From the NCBI RefSeq assembly GCF_001005295.1, contig NZ_LBMK01000001.1, forward strand, positions 302,976 to 366,975: a stretch of 64,000 nt of DNA, given 5' to 3'. The stretch comes from Streptomyces yangpuensis. GTDB taxonomy: Bacteria; Actinomycetota; Actinomycetes; Streptomycetales; Streptomycetaceae. The translations under genes and the position numbers were made by a program. Positions 8,104 to 16,660 of the stretch are shown here, piece after piece. Position 1 is the first letter of the stretch, and every line of letters begins with the position of its first letter. The notes beneath the pieces were generated by a model. That model saw only the letters and a program-made list of their open reading frames with translations. It ran no database searches and was not told the origin of the DNA.

Positions 8104-11100
8104 CTACGGCTTGACCGCGTAGGCCTCCACCGACCAGAGCGAGCAGCCGTAGCGCGTCGCGCGGCGCTCGCACGTCACCCGCACGAAGCGGGTGTCCGGC
8201 GCGTCCAGCCGCACCGACTCGCGCCCGCCGCGGGAGCCGGTGACGGCCGCGGCAGGCCGCCACGTCACGCCGTCGGCGGAGGTCTCCACCCGGTAGGCCG
8301 ACGGGTAGGCGTCCTGCCAGTGCAGGTCCACCCGGCCGACCCGGGCCGGGGCGGGCAGCTCCGCCTGCCACCACGCGCCGTCCACCGCGGGCGACGACCA
8401 GCGGGTGCTGGGGGAGCCGTCCACGGCCGCCGAGGCCGGGAAGGAGGCGGTCTCGTTCGCCGAGGAGCTCGCCCGCGCGGTGCGCAGCAGGTCCGGTCCG
8501 CCGGTCCGGGGCACCGCACGGACCGTCAGGGTGCGGGTCTCCCCGCCGAAGGCCACCGGGATCCGGTAGCTGCCCGTCGGGGTGTTCGGCGCGACCACGA
8601 CCTCCAGCGGGATCGACGCCTGACCGCCGCGCGGGACCACCGCGGTCTGCGGGAGGCGGACTTCTATGCCGGCCGGCGGCTGCGCCGACAGCGGTCCGCG
8701 GACCTCGCCGGGCCCCAGGGCGGACAGCTGGGCCGTGACCCGCTGCGGGGCGCCGCCGATCTCGGCGTCGGTGCGGCCCCCGTCCGCCAGCTCGAAGCGG
8801 GCCGTGGGGCCGTCCCCGAACCACGGCACCACCCGGTGCACCACGGGCGCGGCCCCGGCCCAGGCCAGGCGCACCGCGTCGGCACGCACCCCGGCCGTGT
8901 CGACCTGGGTCCAGCCCGACGGCGCCGCGTCGCCGACCTTGCGCCAGCCCTCGCCCGGTACGTGGACCTCCACCACGGCGCCCCGCGAGCCCGCCGGGAG
9001 CGGGTCCGTCATCACGGTCACCGCCGACACCGGGCGTGCGGAGTCCAGCCGCACCGTCCAGGCCTGTGCGTCCTTCGTGACCGTGCCGGCCGTGCGGGCG
9101 ACGCCGGTCCAGGCGTCCGCCTCCGCCGCCGCCTTCTTCAGGAAGGGGTCCAGAACGGCCTTGTCCACCTGGGCGGGTCCCGGCTCGGCCAGTGCCTCGC
9201 GCGCCTCGGCGAGGGCCTGTGAGGCCTGCCACGCGGCGGCCCCGTCCCCGCGGGCCTGGGCCTGCAGGACGTCCACGGCCAGTTCGCCGGCGGTTCCGTA
9301 GCGCGAGAGGCGCTCCAGCCAGGGGCCCGCCTCGTCCGACAGGGCGGTCAGCCGCTCGGGGGCCTCGCGCAGCACCGTGAACGCCTTGCGCAGCTCGGAC
9401 CCGGCAGCCGGATCACCCGCGGCCCGGGCCTTCCAGAACTGCTCGACCAGCGGCTTCAGATACGCCGACTCCTCCTGCTTGAGGCCGGACGAGGTCGTGT
9501 TCCCGGCCAGCGCCGCGATCGCCTCGCGCTCCTTCGGGTCGGAGCCCGCCAGGTCGCGCACCGCCGCCTGCCAGGACTCGCCGGCCCGGTAGTCGCGGGG
9601 GTTCCAGGCGAAGTCCGCCGCGGTGAAGAGCGGGATGCGCGACAGGATGGGCTGCTGCATCGCGTTGGCCAGCAGCGCCGCGGAGCCGCCTGCCACCGCC
9701 GGTTCGCGGCCCGCGTACGGGCCGAGGAAGATCCGGCCCGGGTCCCAGTCGTTCACCGGGTAGTTGTCCATGGTGATCAGGGGCTGCTGCCCCATGGCGG
9801 AGCGCGCCCCGGCCAGTTCCCGGCCCGTGATCGTGCGCGGCACCACGCCGACGCCCGTCCAGGCGACCTCCACCCGCGCGTCCAGCGCGCGGGCCAGGGC
9901 CGTCCGGTAGGTGGTGGCGCCCTCCTGGTAGTACTCGGTGGGCAGCAGCGACAGCGCGGGCGCCCCCGGATACCGGGCGGCCAGGTGCGCGGCCAGCTCG
10001 TTCGCGACCTCCGCGTGCGCCTTCGCTGCCGCCGCCGGGCCCCGGCCGTACTGCTGCCGGTCCGCGCGGCAGCCCCATTCGGTGTAGCTGACATCCTGGA
10101 ACTGCACCTGGAAGGCGCGGAAGCCCAGGTCCCACATCGCGTCCACCTTGCGCGCGAGCGCCGCCCGGTCGGCCGCCGACGACAGGCACATGGACTGTCC
10201 CGGGGTGACCGCCCAGGCCAGTACGACCCGGTTGGCACGGGCCCGTTCGGCCAGCGCGCGGAACTCCTCCTGCCGCTCCCGCGGGTAGGCCTCGCGCCAG
10301 CCCGTCGTGCGGAAGGTGTCGTCGCCGGACGCGATCAGCAGCCTGTTCTGCTTGGTGCGGCCCATGAAGTCCAGCTGGGCCAGGCGCTGCTCCTGGGTCC
10401 ACGGCTGTCCGTAGAACCCCTCGGTGATCCCGCGCACCGGCGCGGCCGGCCAGTCCCGCACCAGGACGCCGGGCACCTTTCCGCGGCCCGCGGCGAGCAG
10501 CTGACGCAGCGTCTGCGCCGCGTGGAAGAGCCCTTCCCCGCCGACCCCGGCCAGCGCGACCGTGTCCCGGCCGCCGGGCCGGCCCACGGCCAGCCGGTAG
10601 CCGCCGGCCGGCAGGTCCGTGGCAGCGGTCGCGCCCATCGCCAGCAGGGCCTCCTGCGCGCCCGCGTCCTGGAGCCGTACGAGTGTGCCCCGCTCGGGCA
10701 GCGGCTCCCCGGGGGCCGGCTCGTGCAGGGTCTTCACGCCCGCCTTGCGCAGGGCCTCGCGCACGACCCGGAGGGCGTACGGATCGGCGTCCGCCGGGGC
10801 CACCAGCACGGCCTCCCGGCCCAGCGGGACCTCGCGCGCGGGATCGGCGGCCATCGACTGCGGCCGGGGCCACACGGCCGGGCCCTCGGAGGCGCTCCGG
10901 GGGGTGTCGGCACCCGGGTCGAGCACGGGGCCGACGGCGCCGTTGGCGCCGACGCCCGAGGCGCCGGCTGCGCCCGGCGCGGTGGTCGGCCCGTCCGGCA
11001 GGGAGGGGCTGGCGAGGAACCCGAGCGGCGCGGAGGCCACGGCGCCGCCGAGCAGCGACCCGATCACCGCGATGGCGGCCGCCGTCGACCGTTTCCTGCC

Positions 11101-11112
11101 TCTGAGCTGCAC
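8104..11112 (-). CDS. Secreted GH84-like beta-N-acetylglucosaminidase with C-terminal F5/8-type (CBM32) domain
   Basis: A 1002-residue secreted protein. A signal peptide (about residues 8-32) is followed by a low-complexity linker, an N-terminal alpha/beta domain starting AVWPRPQSM, the GH84 TIM barrel (ITEGFYGQPW, QLDFMGRTKQNRLL, LPTEYYQEGATTY, VAWTGVGVV, MDNYPVNDWDPGRIFLGP), a helical domain, a beta-sandwich and a terminal discoidin/CBM32 domain (about 880-1002). GTG start with GAGGAGG upstream. The usual GH84 catalytic pair Asp-Asp is Gln339-Asp340 here (QFQDVSY), so the general-acid Asp is kept but the Asp that orients the acetamido group is not. The family is clear; activity and substrate (mucin, hyaluronan or peptidoglycan glycans) are not. 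Confidence 0.85.
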   Translation of the reverse strand: MQLRGRKRSTAAAIAVIGSLLGGAVASAPLGFLASPSLPDGPTTAPGAAGASGVGANGAVGPVLDPGADTPRSASEGPAVWPRPQSMAADPAREVPLGREAVLVAPADADPYALRVVREALRKAGVKTLHEPAPGEPLPERGTLVRLQDAGAQEALLAMGATAATDLPAGGYRLAVGRPGGRDTVALAGVGGEGLFHAAQTLRQLLAAGRGKVPGVLVRDWPAAPVRGITEGFYGQPWTQEQRLAQLDFMGRTKQNRLLIASGDDTFRTTGWREAYPRERQEEFRALAERARANRVVLAWAVTPGQSMCLSSAADRAALARKVDAMWDLGFRAFQVQFQDVSYTEWGCRADRQQYGRGPAAAAKAHAEVANELAAHLAARYPGAPALSLLPTEYYQEGATTYRTALARALDARVEVAWTGVGVVPRTITGRELAGARSAMGQQPLITMDNYPVNDWDPGRIFLGPYAGREPAVAGGSAALLANAMQQPILSRIPLFTAADFAWNPRDYRAGESWQAAVRDLAGSDPKEREAIAALAGNTTSSGLKQEESAYLKPLVEQFWKARAAGDPAAGSELRKAFTVLREAPERLTALSDEAGPWLERLSRYGTAGELAVDVLQAQARGDGAAAWQASQALAEAREALAEPGPAQVDKAVLDPFLKKAAAEADAWTGVARTAGTVTKDAQAWTVRLDSARPVSAVTVMTDPLPAGSRGAVVEVHVPGEGWRKVGDAAPSGWTQVDTAGVRADAVRLAWAGAAPVVHRVVPWFGDGPTARFELADGGRTDAEIGGAPQRVTAQLSALGPGEVRGPLSAQPPAGIEVRLPQTAVVPRGGQASIPLEVVVAPNTPTGSYRIPVAFGGETRTLTVRAVPRTGGPDLLRTARASSSANETASFPASAAVDGSPSTRWSSPAVDGAWWQAELPAPARVGRVDLHWQDAYPSAYRVETSADGVTWRPAAAVTGSRGGRESVRLDAPDTRFVRVTCERRATRYGCSLWSVEAYAVKP

Positions 11113-11343
11113 AGAGCCTCCTCGTCGCGAGACGTCCCCCACTCGTACGAATGAGCCCGAGCCCACCACCCGTGCGGCTGGAGTGTCAATGCGGGTGGGT
11201 GATCTGCCCCGGATGCGACAGGAATGCGACCCCTCCCAGTGGGTATGGCTGCGGTGTTCCCCGGCGGCGTCCCGCTTTTGTGCTCCACGCTTCTGACCCA
11301 CCCTCACCTCCGCCTGCCCGCACGCACGAAGGAGCGCCCGTCC

Positions 11344-13338
11344 ATGGACGACCTGGCCCGACTCGCCGCCCTGCACGGCATCGCCACCTCCTACCGGCCC
11401 GCCCCCGACGTCACCGTCGAGGTCCCCGAGGCCACCATCACAACGATCCTCGGGCTGCTCGGCGTCGTGACCGACGATGCCGAGAGCATTCGGGTGTCCG
11501 CCCGGTCGGCCGCCGAGTCGGCCGCCGGCCGGCTGCTGCCGCCCACGGTGGTGCTCTGGCAGGGGGAGCCCGTTCCGCCACTCCCGGCCGGGCTCCCGCC
11601 GGGCAGCCGGGTCGTGGTGGTGGCGGAGGAGTCGGGCGAGGAGCTCGCCTGGGGTCCCGGACTCCCCCTCGGGGTCCACCGGATCACCGCCGAGGCCCCC
11701 GACGGGCGGACCGCCGGGGCGACCCTGGTCGTGGCCCCCGAACGGGCCCCCGCCGCGCCGGAGCGGGCCCACGGGCTGCTCGTCCAGCTCTACTCCCTGC
11801 TCTCCGAGCGCTCCTGGGGCATGGGCGACCTCGGGGACCTCGCCGAACTCGCCCGCTGGGCGGCCCGGACCCACGGCGCGGACTTCATCCAGGTCAACCC
11901 GCTGCACGCGGCCCTGCCGGGAACCCCGACCGACCCCTCGCCGTACCGCCCGTCCTCGCGCCGCTTCCCCGACCCCGTCCACCTGCGGATCGAGGACGTC
12001 CCCGAGTACGCCGACTGCCCCGAGCGTCAGGCCCTGGCCGAACTGGCCTCCCGGGGCGCCGCGCTGCGTCACGAGGTGCTGGAGAAGGGCGCCCTGATCG
12101 ACCGGGACGCCGTCTGGGCGCTCAAGCGACAGGCCCTGGAGCTGCTGTACGCCGTCCCGCGGACCCCCGAACGGGAAGCGGACTACCGGGCGTTCTGCGC
12201 ACAGGGAGGCGCCTCGCTGGACCTCCACGCGGGCCGGCAGGCCTCCCGCACGGGCGAGGACCCGAAGGCGCGCACCGACTTCCACCGCTGGCTGGTCTGG
12301 CTGACGGACGGCCAGCTTGTCGCCGCCCAGTGCGCCGCCCTCGGAGCCGGCATGACCGTCGGCATCGTGCATGATCTGGCGGTCGGGGTGCACCCGGACG
12401 GTTCGGACGCCGCCGAGCCCGCCCTCCACGCCCGCCACATCTCGGTGGGGGCCCCGCCGGACGCCTTCAACGCGCGCGGGCAGGACTGGGGGCTGCCGCC
12501 CTGGCGCCCGGACGTGCTGGCCGGCACCGGCTACGCCGCCTTCCGGGCGCTGCTGCGCGGGGTGTTCCGGTATGCCGGCGCCCTGCGCATCGACCATGTC
12601 ATGGGCCTCTTCCGGCTCTGGTGGATCCCCGAGGGGACCCCGCCCGCCGAGGGCACCTACGTCTGCCACGACGGCGAGGCGATGCTGGCGGTCCTGGTCC
12701 TGGAGGCGCACCGGGCCGGGGCCCCGGTCATCGGCGAGGACCTCGGGACGGTGGAGCCGCGCGTGCGCCGGGAGCTGGCCCGCCGCGGGGTGCTCGGCAC
12801 CTCGGTGCTGTGGTTCGAACGGGACTGGGCGGGCGACGGCGGCCCGCTCGCCCCGGAGGCCTGGCGGGCGGACTGCCTGGCCACCGTCACCACCCACGAC
12901 CTGCCGCCCACGGCCGCCAAGCTCGCCGGCGGCCATGTGGAACTGCGTGACCGGCTCGGCCTGCTGACCCGTCCGGCCGACCTGGAGCGGGCCGAGGACG
13001 CCGCCGACACCGCCGAATGGCTGGCCCTGCTGGACGGGCTGGGGCTCGACACCAAGGGTGAGGAGGCCGCCGTACAGGCCCTGTACGCCTTCCTGCTGCG
13101 CACCCCCGCGCGCCTGGTCGGCGTATGGCTCCCGGACGCGGTGGGGGACCGGCGGCCGCAGAACCTGCCGGGCACCTGGGACCAGTACCCCAACTGGCGG
13201 CTGCCGGTCGCCGATGCCTCGGGCCGGCCTCTGACGCTTGAGGAGCTGATGGCCTCGCCCCGGGCGAACGCGCTGCTCAGCGCGGTGCGGGAGGGAGCGG
13301 TTCCCCGTACGGCACCCCCGGGCGCGCGCGGCGTTTAG
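11344..13338 (+). CDS. malQ: 4-alpha-glucanotransferase (GH77, MalQ)
   Basis: A 664-residue GH77 amylomaltase that disproportionates maltodextrins by transferring alpha-1,4-glucan segments. Substrate and catalytic motifs: NPLHAALPG and PSPYRPSSRRFPDP, nucleophile Asp417 in LRIDHVMGLFRLWW, acid/base Glu465 in VIGEDLG, and the third carboxylate Asp519 in TTHDLPPTAAK. The N-terminal 140 residues are the extra domain usual in actinobacterial MalQ. An in-frame ATG lies upstream at 11224, but the ATG at 11344 has AAGGAG nine bases before it and starts at the conserved N-terminus. It is divergent from the GH84 gene and shares a 231-bp promoter region in which I see no clear operator. Confidence 0.92.
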   Translation: MDDLARLAALHGIATSYRPAPDVTVEVPEATITTILGLLGVVTDDAESIRVSARSAAESAAGRLLPPTVVLWQGEPVPPLPAGLPPGSRVVVVAEESGEELAWGPGLPLGVHRITAEAPDGRTAGATLVVAPERAPAAPERAHGLLVQLYSLLSERSWGMGDLGDLAELARWAARTHGADFIQVNPLHAALPGTPTDPSPYRPSSRRFPDPVHLRIEDVPEYADCPERQALAELASRGAALRHEVLEKGALIDRDAVWALKRQALELLYAVPRTPEREADYRAFCAQGGASLDLHAGRQASRTGEDPKARTDFHRWLVWLTDGQLVAAQCAALGAGMTVGIVHDLAVGVHPDGSDAAEPALHARHISVGAPPDAFNARGQDWGLPPWRPDVLAGTGYAAFRALLRGVFRYAGALRIDHVMGLFRLWWIPEGTPPAEGTYVCHDGEAMLAVLVLEAHRAGAPVIGEDLGTVEPRVRRELARRGVLGTSVLWFERDWAGDGGPLAPEAWRADCLATVTTHDLPPTAAKLAGGHVELRDRLGLLTRPADLERAEDAADTAEWLALLDGLGLDTKGEEAAVQALYAFLLRTPARLVGVWLPDAVGDRRPQNLPGTWDQYPNWRLPVADASGRPLTLEELMASPRANALLSAVREGAVPRTAPPGARGV

Positions 13339-13346
13339 GTGTTCGC

Positions 13347-13352
13347 TACGTT
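13347..13352 (+). promoter_or_regulatory. Possible -10 of a leaderless transcript
   Basis: TACGTT is followed by exactly 6 bases and then the GTG start at 13359. No ribosome binding site is visible, which fits transcription starting at or near the start codon. No good -35 is seen. Confidence 0.35.
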
Positions 13353-13358
13353 TGCACC

Positions 13359-13601
13359 GTGGACAAGAAGAACGCTCTGCGCGCCGGCGCCGTCTCGGCC
13401 GGAACGACGCTGATGATGCTGCTGATGACGTCTCCTGCTCTCGCGCTGACCCGCGACGACGGCGACGACCCGGGCCCGGGCCTGAGCATCGGTGAGACGC
13501 TCGGTCTGTACGTGGTCCTGCCGATCGTCATCTTCCTCGTCATCGTGGGCCTCGTGATGGTCCTCGACAAGTCGGACAGGCCGCAGAAGAAGCAGGCCTG
13601 A
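13359..13601 (+). CDS. Small exported or membrane protein, conserved hypothetical
   Basis: An 80-residue protein with a GTG start. Residues 8-30 form a signal-peptide-like segment ending SPALALT, followed by an acidic DDGDDPGPG spacer and a transmembrane helix at about 47-69 (YVVLPIVIFLVIVGLVMVL), then a basic KKQA tail. This topology (cleaved signal, short outside loop, one anchor) is typical of small Streptomyces envelope proteins of unknown role. It follows malQ by 20 bp but seems to have its own promoter, and ends before a strong bidirectional terminator. I do not recognise a function. Confidence 0.7.
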   Translation: MDKKNALRAGAVSAGTTLMMLLMTSPALALTRDDGDDPGPGLSIGETLGLYVVLPIVIFLVIVGLVMVLDKSDRPQKKQA

Positions 13602-13644
13602 CCCGCTGCGGCCCCGTGCGGGCCGCGGCCGTATGACCTTCCCG

Positions 13645-13700
13645 GGCGCCGGGGGTCCGCACCGCCGATCCGTTTCGGCCGTGCGTCGACCCCCGGCGCC
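13645..13700. terminator. Bidirectional terminator
   Basis: A 13-bp perfect outer stem (GGCGCCGGGGGTC / GACCCCCGGCGCC) with a GCAC/GTGC inner extension. It sits between the convergent stops at 13601 and 13712. Confidence 0.7.
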
Positions 13701-13711
13701 TCGGCGTGTCC

Positions 13712-14203
13712 TCAGATGCCGGCCAGCAGCTTGCGGAGCAGGCCGGTGAGCTGGGCCACCTCCTCGTCGGACAGCCCGGTGAGCGCGGCGCGCTGCACCT
13801 CCAGACCGGCGGTGACGGCCTCGTCGACGAGTTCGAGGCCGCGGTCGGTGATCGTCACCTGGAGCCCCCGCCGGTCGTGCGGATCGGGCTTGCGGCACAG
13901 CAGTCCGGCCTTCTCCAGCTTGTCCAGCCGCCCGGTCATGCCGCCCGTGGTGAGCATGAGGGTCGCCGAGAGCTGACGGGGCGAGAGCGTGTACGGGGCG
14001 CCCGAACGGCGCAGCGTGGCGACGACGTCGAACTCCCCGCGCGAGATGCCGAAGCGCTGGTAGCGCTCCTCCATCGCGTCGCCCATGGCCTTGGCGATCC
14101 GGTAGATGCGTCCGAAGACGGCCATGGGGGCCGTGTCCAGCTCGGGGCGCACGGCGAACCACTGGGCCGTTATCGCGTCGACCGCGTCCTTTTCCTCACT
14201 CAT
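13712..14203 (-). CDS. MarR-family transcriptional regulator
   Basis: A 163-residue MarR regulator. The winged helix-turn-helix spans about residues 50-110, with FDVVATLRR, LSPRQLSATLMLTTGGMTGRLDKLE as recognition region and the wing DPHDRRGLQVTIT. A TTG at 14239 would add 12 residues, but the ATG at 14203 fits the family N-terminus (MSEEKDAV). It also lies 6 bases after a good -10, so the mRNA is probably leaderless. It is divergent from the MFS exporter at 14311; the operator between them overlaps the exporter promoter, so this protein should repress the exporter and respond to its substrate. Confidence 0.88.
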   Translation of the reverse strand: MSEEKDAVDAITAQWFAVRPELDTAPMAVFGRIYRIAKAMGDAMEERYQRFGISRGEFDVVATLRRSGAPYTLSPRQLSATLMLTTGGMTGRLDKLEKAGLLCRKPDPHDRRGLQVTITDRGLELVDEAVTAGLEVQRAALTGLSDEEVAQLTGLLRKLLAGI

Positions 14204-14209
14204 GAGCGC

Positions 14210-14239
14210 AGTATTCCGGTTCCCTCGGATCGTTCGCAA
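14210..14239 (-). promoter_or_regulatory. Promoter of the marR gene
   Basis: On the minus strand TTGCGA (14239-14234), an 18-bp spacer and AATACT (14215-14210) lie 6 bases before the ATG at 14203. This gives a consensus-like, leaderless promoter. Confidence 0.55.
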
Positions 14240-14248
14240 GAAAGTTGC

Positions 14249-14276
14249 TTGACCATAAGTAGCTTAGCGGTAAGCT
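14249..14276 (+). promoter_or_regulatory. Promoter of the MFS exporter gene
   Basis: TTGACC (14249-14254), a 16-bp spacer and TAAGCT (14271-14276) form a good -35/-10 pair, 34 bp before the ATG at 14311. It overlaps the MarR operator. Confidence 0.55.
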
Positions 14277-14281
14277 ATTTA
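14256..14281. promoter_or_regulatory. MarR-type operator
   Basis: TAAGTAGCTTA and TAAGCTATTTA are 11-bp arms separated by GCGG and form an inverted repeat with one mismatch. The second arm covers the -10 of the MFS promoter, so binding would block the exporter directly. The AT-rich sequence stands out in this GC-rich DNA. Confidence 0.75.
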
Positions 14282-14310
14282 TCGGCAACCGAATCGGGGG
14301 AGGGGCCGTC

Positions 14311-15636
14311 ATGGCAGTGTTCAGGAGCGGGACGTCGAAGGCCGGGGAGGCGAAGGTCGCGGGGGAGCGGTCGCTGCTCCTCGGCATCGGAGTCAGCGCG
14401 ATCGGGATCGGCATGTACATCCCCTTCTCGCTCGTCTTCTTCCACCACGTCACCGGCCTCTCCTTCACCCTCGTCGGCCTGGTCATGACGGTCACCGGGG
14501 TGGCCGGGCTGGCCTTCATGCCGCTGGCGGGCTCGGCCGTCGACCGGTTCGGCGCCAAGCGGGTCAACCTGGTGCTCTACGGGATCAGGGCGCTCGGCTT
14601 CGCCCTCTATCCCCTCGCGAGCTCCCTGCCCGCCTTCGCGGCCGTCGCCCTCGTCACCGCGCTCGCCGACCGCTCCTTCTCCGTCGTGCAGCAGTCCCTG
14701 ATCGGGGAAGTGGCGCGGGGCGCCGCCCGCGACCGGCTCCAGGCGTCCACCCGGGCCCTGCAGAACGCCGGGATGGGCGCGGGCGCCCTCCTCGTCTCCG
14801 GCGTACTGGCGCTGTGGGGCACCGGCGGCTTCACCCACACCGCCTGGGCCAACTCCCTCGCCTTCGCTCTCGCCGGACTGCTCGTCAGCAGGGTCCGCCC
14901 GGTCCCGGCCGAGCCGGACGCCGCCGGCGCCGGGCGGCCGGCCGCCGGCTACCGGATGGTCCTGCGCGACCGCCCCTTCCTCGGGCTCACCGCCGCCAAC
15001 TTCCTCACCGCGCTGGGCTACGCCGCCCTCTCCGTCCTCTTCCCGCTCTACCTCTCCACCTGGCTGACGGCGCCCGACTCCCTCACCGGAGCGGCCTTCA
15101 CCCTCAACACCGCCCTGTGCGCCGGGGTCGGCGTGCTGGTCGCGGGCCGTGTCCGCCGCTCCGGCGCCCGCCGCACCCGCTCCGCCGCCCTCGGCGCCCT
15201 GCTCTTCGCCGCCGCCTTCGCCGGGCAGATCGTCCTCGGCACCCTGCGTCCCGGCCAGGGCGCGACCCTGGCCGCCCTGCTCGTCATCGTCGTCGTCTAC
15301 ACCCTCGGCGAACTGGTGCACAGCCCCTCCGGCGGCGCCCTGTCCGTCTCCGCGGCCCCCGAGCCGGTGCGCGGCCGCTACCTGGCCACCTACCAGCTGT
15401 CCTACTCGCTGGCCACCGCCCTCGCCCCCTCCCTCTTCACCGCCCTGCTCGCCGTGGACGGCCGGCTGCCCTGGGCCGTCCTGACCGCCGCCGCGCTCGG
15501 CGCCGCCCTGGCGCTGCTGCGGCTGGAGCGGCACCTGCCGGCCGAGGCCGTGCACGCCGAGCCCCCGGCCGCGGTCGCCGGCGCCGCTGCCACCACGGCC
15601 GCGTCCGACCGCCGTCCGGCCTCCGCGGCCGCCTGA
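14311..15636 (+). CDS. MFS transporter (drug-efflux type)
   Basis: A 441-residue protein with about 12 transmembrane helices. The MFS motif A between helices 2 and 3 is present as GSAVDRFGAKRV (about residues 72-83). Ala/Pro-rich low-complexity tail from about 410. Ribosome binding site GGGAGGGG precedes the ATG by 7 bases. It is divergent from a MarR repressor whose operator overlaps this promoter, the usual arrangement for inducible export of a toxic small molecule. Substrate is unknown. The EamA gene that follows starts 52 bp downstream and may be co-transcribed. Confidence 0.85.
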   Translation: MAVFRSGTSKAGEAKVAGERSLLLGIGVSAIGIGMYIPFSLVFFHHVTGLSFTLVGLVMTVTGVAGLAFMPLAGSAVDRFGAKRVNLVLYGIRALGFALYPLASSLPAFAAVALVTALADRSFSVVQQSLIGEVARGAARDRLQASTRALQNAGMGAGALLVSGVLALWGTGGFTHTAWANSLAFALAGLLVSRVRPVPAEPDAAGAGRPAAGYRMVLRDRPFLGLTAANFLTALGYAALSVLFPLYLSTWLTAPDSLTGAAFTLNTALCAGVGVLVAGRVRRSGARRTRSAALGALLFAAAFAGQIVLGTLRPGQGATLAALLVIVVVYTLGELVHSPSGGALSVSAAPEPVRGRYLATYQLSYSLATALAPSLFTALLAVDGRLPWAVLTAAALGAALALLRLERHLPAEAVHAEPPAAVAGAAATTAASDRRPASAAA

Positions 15637-15688
15637 ACCGCACCCCCCGGTCCCGCCTTCCTCTTATCCGCACGAGGAGCCACCCGCC

Positions 15689-16621
15689 ATGAAGCGTCTC
15701 GCCACCGTCGCCCTGACCGCCCTCGCCCCCATCTCCTGGGGCTCGACCTACGCCGTCGCGTCCGAACTGCTGCCGCCCGACCGGCCGCTGTTCACCGGCG
15801 TCATGCGGGCCCTGCCCGCGGGCCTGCTGCTGACCGCGCTGGCCCGCACCCTGCCCCAGGGCGCGTGGTGGTGGAAGTCCGCCGTCCTCGGCACCCTCAA
15901 CATCGGCGCTTTCTTCCCGCTGCTGTTCCTCTCCGCCTACCGGCTGCCCGGCGGGGTCGCGGCCGTGCTCGGCTCCGCCGGCCCGCTGTTCGTCGTGGGC
16001 CTGGCCGCACTCGTCCTCGGGGAGCGCGCGAGCCTGCGTACGGTGCTGGCCGCCGTCGCGGGGGCGCTCGGCGTGAGCATGGTCGTCCTCAGGGCCGAGG
16101 CGGCACTCGACCTGACCGGTGTCGTCGCCGGTGTGGTGTCCTCCGCCTCCATGGCGGCGGGCACCGTGATGACCAAGCGCTGGGGCCGGCCCGAGGGCGT
16201 CGGACCGCTGGCCATGACCGGCTGGCAGCTGACCGCCGGCGGGCTGGTCCTCATCCCGGTGGCCGCCTTCGTCGAGGGCGCACCGCCCGCCCTCGACGGC
16301 AAGGCCCTCCTCGGTTACGGCTACATGATGCTGATCAACACCGGCATTGCCTACTGGCTCTGGTTCCGCGGCATCGGGCAGCTCGGCGCCACCTCGGTCA
16401 CCCTCCTCGGACCGCTCTCCCCGCTGACCGCGGCCGCCATCGGCTGGGCGGCCCTCGGGCAGGCGCTCACCCCCGTGCAGCTCGTGGGCATGGCCATCGC
16501 CTTCGGGGCCACCGTCGCCGGACAGCCGGCTGCCGCCCGCACCCCCCAACCGTTCAGTTCTGCTGAAAAGAACGATCGGAACTTTTCGATGGACCTGACT
16601 GATGGGCGGGTGCGACGGTAG
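15689..16621 (+). CDS. EamA/DMT-superfamily transporter
   Basis: A 310-residue protein with about 10 hydrophobic helices in two EamA repeats (residues about 5-135 and 145-280). The first begins LAPISWGSTYAVASELLPP, the usual DMT lead, and each repeat ends in the GERAS- or GQALT-type loop. GAGGAG lies upstream of the ATG. The last 30 residues (from AARTPQPFSS) are polar, unlike the helix-terminated end of relatives. Their DNA contains a palindrome that probably belongs to the next gene's control region, so the tail may be a recent extension. Substrate unknown; amino acid or metabolite export is usual for the family. Confidence 0.85.
   Translation: MKRLATVALTALAPISWGSTYAVASELLPPDRPLFTGVMRALPAGLLLTALARTLPQGAWWWKSAVLGTLNIGAFFPLLFLSAYRLPGGVAAVLGSAGPLFVVGLAALVLGERASLRTVLAAVAGALGVSMVVLRAEAALDLTGVVAGVVSSASMAAGTVMTKRWGRPEGVGPLAMTGWQLTAGGLVLIPVAAFVEGAPPALDGKALLGYGYMMLINTGIAYWLWFRGIGQLGATSVTLLGPLSPLTAAAIGWAALGQALTPVQLVGMAIAFGATVAGQPAAARTPQPFSSAEKNDRNFSMDLTDGRVRR
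16565..16587. promoter_or_regulatory. Palindrome before the second EamA gene
   Basis: GAAAAG and CTTTTC arms flank an 11-bp centre containing CGATCG. The element lies inside the 3' end of the first EamA gene, 74 bp upstream of the second. It is AT-rich relative to its surroundings and could be an operator; no regulator is assigned. Confidence 0.4.
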
Positions 16622-16660
16622 GTCCCTCGACATCCGACCGACCCGAGGGGGAGACGCACA

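Noticed and set aside
11113..12936. Very long minus-strand open frame continuing upstream from the GH84 gene across malQ
   Set aside because: It is the complementary reading of malQ. The true GH84 start is the GTG at 11112 with GAGGAGG and a signal peptide.
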